Assembly (NCBI RefSeq): GCF_025264685.1
Contig: NZ_CP073721.1
Coordinates: forward strand, 8,015,501 to 8,079,500
Direction: 5' to 3'
From: Dactylosporangium roseum
GTDB taxonomy: Bacteria; Actinomycetota; Actinomycetes; Mycobacteriales; Micromonosporaceae
DNA length: 64,000 bases
Shown here piece by piece: positions 1-6,342 of the stretch (position 1 is the stretch's first letter; each line of letters opens with the position of its first letter). Below the pieces are notes generated by a model, which did not search any database, had not been told where the DNA came from, and saw only the letters and a list, made by a program, of their open reading frames with translations. A program made the translations under genes and the position numbers.

Positions 1-132
1 CCCTTCGAGGTCACTTCGGCGACATTGCACGGTTGGCGTTGTGCGTCTTTGGACGCAGACACGCTACGCCAACCTCGGTCTCATGTTCACCGACAGCACC
101 TGACAGGTGCGATCACTCTGTGGGAGCCACCG

Positions 133-837
133 ATGAAGTTCAAGGGACCGATCATCACCCTGGGCGCCGGCCTGGTCGTCGCCGGCGCGCTCTACACGCT
201 CAATGTCGACCTCAGCAACGACGCGGCGCGCAACAACGCCGCCGCGACGCAGACCACGACCGCGGCGGCCCCGGCGGCCACCACACAGACGGCGGAGCCG
301 CCACCTCCTCCCGCACCACCGTCCTCGGCGGCGGTGACCGGTGACGGCAGCGGCCCGGCCGGCCAGCAGGGGACCGTGACGTACGCCGGCTCCGTCGCCG
401 GCGGGGCGGCGTCCCTCGCCATCGTCGTCAACAAGGGCAAGGCGATCGCGTACGTCTGCGACGGCAAGTCCGTCGAGGCGTGGCTGGAAGGCACCATGGC
501 CGACGGGCAGATCGTGCTGAAAGGGCCGAAGGGCAGCCTCGCGGGCACGTACGGCAACGGGCAGGCCAAGGGCAGCGTCACCGCCGGCAGCAAGACGTGG
601 GAGTTCACCATCAAGCCCGCGCCACCGCCGTCCGGCCTCTACCGCTCGGCGTCCGCGCTGCGCAACCGGCTCGACGCGAGCTGGGTCGTCCTGCCGGACG
701 GGCGCCAGGTCGGCGTCGACAACACGGGCGGCAACCCGAGGCCGGCCCCGGCGTTCGACGTGAACAACCGGACCGTCACCGTCGACGGCACCGCCGTCGC
801 GATCGAGGCCACCCTGCCCGCCGGCAGCGGTAGCTGA
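133..837 (+). CDS. Membrane-anchored or secreted protein, unknown function
   Basis: The predicted protein has 234 residues. Residues about 5-24 form one hydrophobic segment (signal anchor or uncleaved signal). An Ala/Thr/Pro-rich linker follows to about residue 75, then a compact extracellular domain rich in Gly and beta-prone residues. I chose the ATG at 133 because the hydrophobic segment begins right after it; the frame is open further upstream but reads as non-coding. The next gene starts 15 bases after the stop, behind a GAGGAG ribosome binding site, so this is the first gene of a three-gene operon with the heme-like membrane protein and the Rieske protein. I do not recognise the domain; a role near that redox pair is inference. 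Confidence 0.75.
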   Translation: MKFKGPIITLGAGLVVAGALYTLNVDLSNDAARNNAAATQTTTAAAPAATTQTAEPPPPPAPPSSAAVTGDGSGPAGQQGTVTYAGSVAGGAASLAIVVNKGKAIAYVCDGKSVEAWLEGTMADGQIVLKGPKGSLAGTYGNGQAKGSVTAGSKTWEFTIKPAPPPSGLYRSASALRNRLDASWVVLPDGRQVGVDNTGGNPRPAPAFDVNNRTVTVDGTAVAIEATLPAGSGS

Positions 838-852
838 GGAGGAGTCACGACG

Positions 853-1476
853 ATGTCAGCCCCGATGGAACAACCGCTGCCCGCAACCGACTCCTGGCCC
901 ACACCGGCGAAGCTGCCGCCACCCGCGGTCGAGCCGGCCAGCCCGAAGACCGCCGCCGCGCTCATCGTGCCGGTGCTTGCCGGCTGCCTCGCCGCCGGTG
1001 CGCTCGGCGCCTACGGCAAGCTCCACGAACCGACCGGCATCGCGGTGAACGTCGCCGGCTTCTCCAGCCCGCAGACGGTCAAGGTCTGGCTGGCCACGCT
1101 CGCCTTCCTGCTGGCGCTGGTCCAACTGTTCACCGCGCTCGTGATGTACGGCAAGCTCCCGGTGTTCCGCGACGCCTCCTGGCTCGGCGGTGTGCACCGC
1201 TGGTCGGGCCGGGCGGCGTTCATCGTGTCGATCCCGGTCGCGCTGCACTGCCTGTACGCGCTGGGCTTCGCCGACTACGACACCCGCGTGCTCGTCCACT
1301 CGCTGCTCGGCTGCTTCTTCTACGGCGCGTTCGCCACGAAGATGCTCGTCCTCGCCAAGAAGGGCGTGCCGAACTGGGCGCTGCCGGTCTTCGGCGGCCT
1401 CGTCTTCACGGGCCTGTCCGGCCTGTTCGTCACCTCCGCGCTGTGGTTCTTCACCACGTTCGGCGTCAAGTTCTGA
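853..1476 (+). CDS. DUF6529-like polytopic membrane protein, possible heme/electron-transfer protein
   Basis: The protein has 207 residues. A Pro-rich cytosolic start of about 33 residues is followed by about five membrane segments (roughly 34-54, 76-98, 116-139, 147-168, 176-204). Histidines H115, H132 and H149 sit in or next to membrane helices, a layout seen in ferric-reductase and cytochrome b561-like heme proteins. From memory it matches the actinobacterial DUF6529 family, which often sits beside a Rieske protein, as here. Heme binding is inference. The start is an ATG behind GAGGAG, 15 bases after the previous stop. The Rieske gene starts 13 bases downstream. Confidence 0.8.
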   Translation: MSAPMEQPLPATDSWPTPAKLPPPAVEPASPKTAAALIVPVLAGCLAAGALGAYGKLHEPTGIAVNVAGFSSPQTVKVWLATLAFLLALVQLFTALVMYGKLPVFRDASWLGGVHRWSGRAAFIVSIPVALHCLYALGFADYDTRVLVHSLLGCFFYGAFATKMLVLAKKGVPNWALPVFGGLVFTGLSGLFVTSALWFFTTFGVKF

Positions 1477-1489
1477 AAGGAAACCTGCT

Positions 1490-1957
1490 GTGAGCAACCA
1501 GACGACTCGCCGAGCCCTGCTGGCCGGTGCGGGTGCGGCGGGCCTCACCGCCGCGCTGGCGGGCTGCGCGGCCTACGGCGACACGGGCGGCGGCGCCGCA
1601 CCGGCCACGGCCGACCAGGGAGCCGGCGCGACCGGTAGCGGCGCGACCGGCGGCGGCACCGGCGCGCAAGGCGGCGGATTCGCCAGGACCGGTGACATCC
1701 CCGTCGGCGGTGGCAAGGTCTTCGAGGATCAGAAGATCGTGGTGACCCAGCCGGCGGCCGGCACCTTCAAGTGCTTCACCGCGGTGTGCACGCACGCCGG
1801 ATGCGTGGTGGGAGACGTGTCGGGCGGCACGATCAACTGCCCGTGCCACGGCAGCAAGTTCAAGGTGACGGACGGCTCGGTCGCGGACGGCCCGGCGAAG
1901 AAGCCGCTCGCCGCGGTGGCCATCACGGTCGACGGCGACGCCATCAGGAAGGCCTGA
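1490..1957 (+). CDS. Rieske [2Fe-2S] lipoprotein, Tat-exported
   Basis: The protein has 155 residues. The N-terminus has a twin-arginine motif (R7-R8) and a lipobox ending LAGC at residue 26, so it should be exported folded and lipid-anchored outside the membrane. A Gly/Thr-rich linker leads to a Rieske domain. The iron ligands are C100 and H102 (CTH) and C117 and H120 (CPCH), with C105 and C119 placed for the family disulfide. The start is GTG with AAGGAAA upstream; the longer upstream frame is only a shadow of the previous gene. As the last gene of the operon it probably passes electrons to or from the membrane protein encoded just before it. The substrate is unknown. Confidence 0.93.
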   Translation: MSNQTTRRALLAGAGAAGLTAALAGCAAYGDTGGGAAPATADQGAGATGSGATGGGTGAQGGGFARTGDIPVGGGKVFEDQKIVVTQPAAGTFKCFTAVCTHAGCVVGDVSGGTINCPCHGSKFKVTDGSVADGPAKKPLAAVAITVDGDAIRKA

Positions 1958-1970
1958 CTCCCACAGAGCC

Positions 1971-2012
1971 GACTGCCCGGTCTCCGTCCACATCGGACGG
2001 ACCCGGGCAGTC
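1971..2012 (+). terminator. Hairpin after the Rieske operon
   Basis: The outer arms GACTGCCCG (1971-1979) and CGGGCAGTC (2004-2012) enclose a second stem TCCGTCC/GGACGGA. It starts 13 bases after the Rieske stop. There is no clear T-run, as is common for actinobacterial terminators. Confidence 0.6.
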
Positions 2013-2046
2013 GGTCGTGGCCGCACCCGCCAGGGCGACCTGCGTC

Positions 2047-2116
2047 GATCTTGCAGTTGTGGTGCCTGACAAACTCGGACAAAAGCGGAGTGTCGAGGCA
2101 CCACAGGTGCAAGATC
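2047..2116. repeat. Intergenic hairpin element, copy 1
   Basis: The left arm GATCTTGCAGTTGTGGTGCC (2047-2066) and right arm GGCACCACAGGTGCAAGATC (2097-2116) pair with two mismatches around a 30-base core. The core begins TGACAAAC and ends AGTGTCGA. It lies between the convergent Rieske operon and histidine kinase genes, 6 bases from the kinase stop. It has the same orientation as copy 4 and is the least symmetric copy. Confidence 0.9.
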
Positions 2117-2122
2117 AACGGG

Positions 2123-3616
2123 TCAGGAGGGGGTGGGGGGCAGGGGGATGGTGACGCGGAACGTGGCGCCCTCGCCCGGAGCAGTGCGCAGGGTCACCTG
2201 GCCGCCGTGGGCGTGGACCAGGGCGGCCACGATCGACAGGCCCAGGCCCGAGCCGCCGAGCGCCCTCGTGCGGCTCGGGTCGGTCCGGTAGAACCGCTCG
2301 AAGACGCGGGAGGCGTCCGCGGCCGTCATGCCGGGGCCGTTGTCGGCGACCTCCAGGATCGCGTCGCGACCCTCGGTGCCGACGAACATGGTCACCTCGG
2401 TCCCCGCCGGCGTGTGGGTCAGCGCGTTGGACAGCAGGTTCTGCACCACCTGGCGCAGGCGGGCCGCGTCGCCGAGGACGATCGCCGGCTCGACGTCGGC
2501 GTCGTCGTCGGCGCTGCTCGGGGTGCGCAGTCGCAGCCGGTGATCCTTGGCGGTGACCCGGGCGTCGATCAGCGCGTCGGTGGCCAGGGCGAGCAGGTCG
2601 ACCGGCTTCTTCTCCAACGGGCGCTGCTGGTCCATCCGGGCGAGCAGCAGCAGGTCGTCGACGAGCAGGCCCATCCGGGTGGCGTGGCGCTCGATCCGGC
2701 CGATCGTCTCCTCGGGCTTGCCGCCGGACTGGCGGTGCAGCTCCGCGAAGCCGCGGATCGAGGTCAGCGGGGTGCGCAGCTCGTGGCTGGCGTCGGCGAC
2801 GAACCGGCGCATCCGCTCCTCGGACACCTTGGCGGCCTCCTCGGAGGCGCGCGCCGCCTCTTCCGAGGCTCGCCGCTCCTCGAACGCGGTCTCGATCTGC
2901 CCCAGCATCGTGTTGAGGGCCTGCGACAGGCCGCCGACCTCGGTCCGCGGGTCGGCCTCGGGCACCCGCCGGGTGAGGTCACCGGCGGCGATCGCCTCGG
3001 CGGTCTGCTCCACCTCGACCAGCGGTCTCAGGCTGGAGCGCACCAGCAGGTACGCGACGACCGCGAGCAGGATCAACACTGCGCCCCCGACCTCGGCGCT
3101 CACCCGGATCTGCTGGTTGACCGTCTTGTCGACCTCGTCGAGGCTGAACGCGACGACAACCGCCTGCACGCCACCGGGCGACTGACGGGCGGTGAACATC
3201 ACCCGCCAGTCGTGTCCGTCTCCGCCGGCCGCGGGCACCGTCGTGTAGTAGGGCAGCCGCAGGCTGGTGGCCGAGGCGTCGGCCAGGTCGGCGACATTCG
3301 TCGGCAGTTTCGGACCCTGCTGCCCGTGATGACTCGGGATGAAGGCCGAGCGTTCGATCTCGCCGGTATTCCAGTCGACACACCCCACGTAGTAGCCGGT
3401 GAGCTGCTTCGGACCGTGCCGGTCGTCGGCGTTCACGAAGCCGCGCCCGCAGTCCATGAAGGCCCCGTCAGCGCTGGTCCTGAGCTGGTTGTCGAGGCGG
3501 TCGCCGAGATAGTCGCGCGTGTTGTAGACACCGATGGCGCCGGTCATGACCAGCGCCACGGCAAGCAGGACCAGCATCAAGCCGACGAGCTTGATGCGCA
3601 GTGGCAGGGCGTTCAT
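2123..3616 (-). CDS. Sensor histidine kinase (HAMP-HisKA-HATPase)
   Basis: The protein has 497 residues. A membrane segment at 11-30, an extracytoplasmic sensor of about 145 residues and a second membrane segment at 176-193 precede a HAMP domain (about 194-247) and a short coiled coil. HisKA carries the phospho-acceptor H278 in SHELRTP. The HATPase domain has the N box NLLSNALTHTP, then DNGPGM and GGSGLGLSI. The start ATG overlaps the stop of the response regulator gene by 4 bases (ATGA), so the two are translated together. The family is the OmpR-partner class that includes MprB/CseC-like kinases. The signal is unknown. Confidence 0.95.
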   Translation of the reverse strand: MNALPLRIKLVGLMLVLLAVALVMTGAIGVYNTRDYLGDRLDNQLRTSADGAFMDCGRGFVNADDRHGPKQLTGYYVGCVDWNTGEIERSAFIPSHHGQQGPKLPTNVADLADASATSLRLPYYTTVPAAGGDGHDWRVMFTARQSPGGVQAVVVAFSLDEVDKTVNQQIRVSAEVGGAVLILLAVVAYLLVRSSLRPLVEVEQTAEAIAAGDLTRRVPEADPRTEVGGLSQALNTMLGQIETAFEERRASEEAARASEEAAKVSEERMRRFVADASHELRTPLTSIRGFAELHRQSGGKPEETIGRIERHATRMGLLVDDLLLLARMDQQRPLEKKPVDLLALATDALIDARVTAKDHRLRLRTPSSADDDADVEPAIVLGDAARLRQVVQNLLSNALTHTPAGTEVTMFVGTEGRDAILEVADNGPGMTAADASRVFERFYRTDPSRTRALGGSGLGLSIVAALVHAHGGQVTLRTAPGEGATFRVTIPLPPTPS

Positions 3617-4308
3617 GTCCGTGGCAGGCGCAACGAATAGCCGACGCCGCGGAGCGTCTGCAGCAGGCGCGGCTCGGTGGTGTCGATCTTCTTCCGCAGG
3701 TAGGAGACGTATGACTCGACGACGCCGGCGTCGCCGCCGAAATCGTACTGCCAGACGTGGTCCAGGATCTGCGCCTTGGACAGCACGCGGCCGGGGTTCG
3801 TCATGAAGTACCGCAGCAGCTTGAACTCCGTCGGGGAGAGCTGGACCTCTTGTCCGGCCTTGAACACCTCGTGGGTGTCCTCGTCCAGCTCGATGTCGGC
3901 GAAGGTGAGCCGCGAGGTCTGCACGCCGGCGCCGCTCGCCGGGTCGGCCACCCGGCGCAGGACCGCCTGGATGCGGGCCAGGATCTCGGAAAGGCTGAAC
4001 GGCTTGGTGACATAGTCGTCGCCGCCCAGCGTGAGCCCCTTGATCTTGTCCTCGGTGGCGTCGCGCGCGGTCAGGAACAGCACCGGGACACGGGTGCCCT
4101 CACCGCGCAGCTTGCGCAGCACCTCGAAGCCGTCCAGCTCGGGCATCATGACGTCGAGGAGGATCATGTCGGGCCGGAATCGGCGGGCCTCCTCCATGGC
4201 CTGCCGGCCGCTGGTGGCGCTCGCCACGTCGTAGCCGTGGTACCTCAGGCTCGCGGTGAGCAGCTCGACGATGTCCGGCTCGTCGTCGACCACAAGCAGC
4301 CGCGTCAT
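3613..4308 (-). CDS. OmpR/PhoB-family response regulator
   Basis: The protein has 231 residues: a receiver domain with acidic pocket D8-D9, phospho-site D52 and K102, then a winged-helix DNA-binding domain (about 130-229) ending in the usual RGVGYSL strand. I chose the ATG at 4308 because GGAGCG lies 6 bases upstream; the longer frame would start at a TTG that overlaps that ribosome binding site. It overlaps the kinase gene by 4 bases. The membrane-protein gene upstream ends about 30 bases before this start, so the three genes probably share a transcript. Confidence 0.95.
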   Translation of the reverse strand: MTRLLVVDDEPDIVELLTASLRYHGYDVASATSGRQAMEEARRFRPDMILLDVMMPELDGFEVLRKLRGEGTRVPVLFLTARDATEDKIKGLTLGGDDYVTKPFSLSEILARIQAVLRRVADPASGAGVQTSRLTFADIELDEDTHEVFKAGQEVQLSPTEFKLLRYFMTNPGRVLSKAQILDHVWQYDFGGDAGVVESYVSYLRKKIDTTEPRLLQTLRGVGYSLRLPRT

Positions 4309-4340
4309 GGTTCGCTCCAAATAGCGTCAGGGTTCCCTTG

Positions 4341-5354
4341 TCATGTCGAGAGTGCCGCCGGTTGCTGGCCACTGGGTGCGCTTTCCCTGAAAACCTGCTG
4401 TGAACCGGCTGCATCGAAATCCGTCCGGAGCGCGAGCAGCATCGCGAGCAGGACGGGGAACTCCAGGTACGCGTGGTAGGAGGCGAACGCGCTGTACATC
4501 GCCCGGCCGGAGGCGTAGTCGATCACGAACAGCACGGCCAGGGCGGCGCCGAGGCCCGCGCCGAGCGCCCAGGCCCGGCCGCCGGTGAGCCACGGCGCGC
4601 GCCGCTCGAACGCCCTGGTCGCGTCCGGGGCGTGCCGCGGCAGGAACCAGACCCACACGAAGTAGTGCATCGTCTGGAGAAACGCGAAGATCACCAGGAA
4701 CCGGGCGCCGATGATCGACTCCGCGCCCGGCGGGGCGCTCAGGGCGATGATCCGGGCCGGGTCACCGGCGAACGCGGCGACGGTCGTCCGCTCGACGCCG
4801 GCCAGCGCCGGGTCGGCGACGCCGGCCAGCAGGAGGGCGGGCACGGCCAGTACCCACCCGAGCTGTGTGGCGCGGAACCAGCGGCGGGCCGTCACGTTGC
4901 CGATACGGCCGGCCCACTCCCACAGGAAGAAGAGTGGAACGACGTTGTGCAGGTGCGCGAGGACCACGAAGTGGTACCCGGGCCAAGCCAGCGATATCGC
5001 CGCGGCGAGTGCCAGGACCGCGCCGGCGCCGGCCAGCCACCAGCGACGCAGCGCGTGGACGCAGCCGGCCGCGAGCACGGCGTAGCCGATCAGGATCTCC
5101 GCGTACCGCGCCGGGTCGCCGACGAACATGGCGGCGATCCGGCAGAGCACGATCGCACTGATCAGCCCGAGCAGTACGGCCAGGAAGCGCCCGTTGAGGA
5201 CCGGCGCGAACCTTCCGGTGACGTACCGCAGTTCGAGCACGTTGTGCAGCACGCCGAACGCGATCAGCCCCAGGACGGTCGTCGCCAGCGGCGCCTGGAG
5301 GCCGACAGCGAGCGCGGCGGCGGCCGCGGCGGCGAAGAGCAGGCTTATCTTCAT
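4341..5354 (-). CDS. Polytopic membrane protein with conserved-looking His motifs, unknown function
   Basis: The protein has 337 residues and about eight to nine hydrophobic segments over its whole length. Four His-containing stretches lie in or beside membrane segments: HNVLELRY near the N-terminus, HLHNVVPLFFLWEW, TMHYFVWVWFLP and SYHAYLEFP. Such motifs could bind a metal or heme, but I do not recognise the family. A GGGGAG site lies 7 bases before the ATG. It is the first gene of a likely operon with the two-component pair, so it may be a sensor partner or a target. Its start lies only three bases from the start of the divergent gene at 5358. Confidence 0.75.
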   Translation of the reverse strand: MKISLLFAAAAAAALAVGLQAPLATTVLGLIAFGVLHNVLELRYVTGRFAPVLNGRFLAVLLGLISAIVLCRIAAMFVGDPARYAEILIGYAVLAAGCVHALRRWWLAGAGAVLALAAAISLAWPGYHFVVLAHLHNVVPLFFLWEWAGRIGNVTARRWFRATQLGWVLAVPALLLAGVADPALAGVERTTVAAFAGDPARIIALSAPPGAESIIGARFLVIFAFLQTMHYFVWVWFLPRHAPDATRAFERRAPWLTGGRAWALGAGLGAALAVLFVIDYASGRAMYSAFASYHAYLEFPVLLAMLLALRTDFDAAGSQQVFRESAPSGQQPAALST

Positions 5355-5357
5355 GCG

Positions 5358-5672
5358 ATGCTCCCCGCGCTGCTGCTGACCCTGGCGGTCGAGGTGCCGC
5401 TGTACACGGCGGCGCTGGTCGCGCTGGGCCTCGCGACCCCCTGGCGGGCGGCGGCGCTGGGTGCGCTGGTCAACCTGCTGACGCATCCGGCGTTGTGGTG
5501 GTTCCTGGCGCCACGCCCGTCGGCCACCCGGTTCTGGGCGGCGGAGGCGATGGTCGTCGTGGTCGAGGCCCTGGCGCTGTCGGTGGTCGTGCGGCGGGAT
5601 GCCTTGCTGCTGGTCGTGACCAGCGTCGGTGCGAACGCCTGCTCGGTGCTCATGGGACTGCTGGTGCTTTAG
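5358..5672 (+). CDS. Small membrane protein, unknown
   Basis: The protein has 104 residues and three to four hydrophobic segments, with the short loop HPALWWFLAPRPSATRFW in the middle. The ATG at 5358 is three bases from the ATG of the opposite-strand gene, so promoter and ribosome binding site must lie within that neighbouring coding sequence; only a distant GAGCAGG is visible. Its 3' end overlaps the 49-residue gene on the other strand by 4 bases. No family is recognised. It may act with the membrane protein encoded divergently. Confidence 0.6.
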   Translation: MLPALLLTLAVEVPLYTAALVALGLATPWRAAALGALVNLLTHPALWWFLAPRPSATRFWAAEAMVVVVEALALSVVVRRDALLLVVTSVGANACSVLMGLLVL

Positions 5673-5818
5673 AACTTGCTGTTCTTGGTGCGGCGGAGCA
5701 GCCAGACGACCAGGACCACGATCGCGGCGACCACGGCCACGCAGATCAGCGCGACGACAACGGCCGTCCCGGCGAGAAACCCCGGCTCCGGCGCCGCGTC
5801 GGCAAGCACGATTTCCAT
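5669..5818 (-). CDS. Small single-span membrane protein
   Basis: The protein has 49 residues: a short acidic N-terminus, one long hydrophobic helix (about 15-42) and a basic tail, RRTKNSKF. This predicts an N-out, C-in single-pass protein. The ribosome binding site is weak. It lies downstream of the lone receiver gene in the same direction, separated by hairpin element copy 2. The function is unknown. It is shorter than most automatic gene callers report with confidence. Confidence 0.5.
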   Translation of the reverse strand: MEIVLADAAPEPGFLAGTAVVVALICVAVVAAIVVLVVWLLRRTKNSKF

Positions 5819-5875
5819 GCTGGGAGTCTGCCGCCCGCCCCGTGCCCGGGTCGCTCCCCCCGACGGCCCTTTTCC

Positions 5876-5952
5876 CGTTGATCTTGCAGTTGTGGTGCCG
5901 CGACACTCCCTGAATGACCGGTTTGTCAGGCACCACAACTGCAAGATCAACG
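5876..5952. repeat. Intergenic hairpin element, copy 2
   Basis: Core arms GATCTTGCAGTTGTGGTGCC (5880-5899) and its exact reverse complement (5929-5948) extend outward to CGTTGATC/GATCAACG, so the arms are 24 bp and perfect. The 29-base core reads GCGACACTCCC...TTTGTCA, inverted relative to copies 1 and 4. It lies 16 bases after the stop of the receiver gene (the stop triplet ends at 5965). Confidence 0.95.
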
Positions 5953-5964
5953 CGGAAGGGGCGG

Positions 5965-6342
5965 TCAGTGGGTCAGGTGGGTGCTCAGGAGGTCTACGAG
6001 GTCCTGGGCCGCGTACGGCTTGTCCAGGAAGGCATCGCAGCCGGCCGACATCGCCGCCGCCCGCTCGTGCGGCAGGACGCTGGCGGTCAGCGCGATGACC
6101 TGTGGGCGGTCGCCCAGCTCGCGCAGGTCGGCGGCGAGCGTGAGGCCGTTGCCGTCGGGCAGGTTGACGTCGAGCAGGACCACGTCGACCGGCCCGTCCG
6201 CCAGGGCCGTCCGCGCACTGGCCAGGCTGCCCGCCTCGACGAGCTCGACCGTGCGGACGGCGTCGTCGCTCGCCCGGGCCAGGATGGCCCGGACCAGGAC
6301 CCGGTTCAGCTCCTCGTCCTCGACCAGCAGCACCTTGCTCAC
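5965..6342 (-). CDS. Single-domain response regulator (receiver only)
   Basis: The protein has 125 residues and is a CheY-like receiver with no output domain: acidic pocket E8-D9, phospho-site D58 (LLDVNLPDGNG), T86 and K108 (DKPY). The start is GTG and overlaps the stop of the hybrid kinase by 4 bases (GTGA), so the two are translationally coupled. It likely takes phosphate from, or competes with, the two receivers built into that kinase. Confidence 0.93.
   Translation of the reverse strand: MSKVLLVEDEELNRVLVRAILARASDDAVRTVELVEAGSLASARTALADGPVDVVLLDVNLPDGNGLTLAADLRELGDRPQVIALTASVLPHERAAAMSAGCDAFLDKPYAAQDLVDLLSTHLTH

Noticed and set aside
42-57. TGCGTC-TTTG-GACGCA hairpin near the window start as a terminator
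   Set aside because: The 6-bp stem is short, has no T-run, and the upstream gene is outside the window, so it cannot be assigned.
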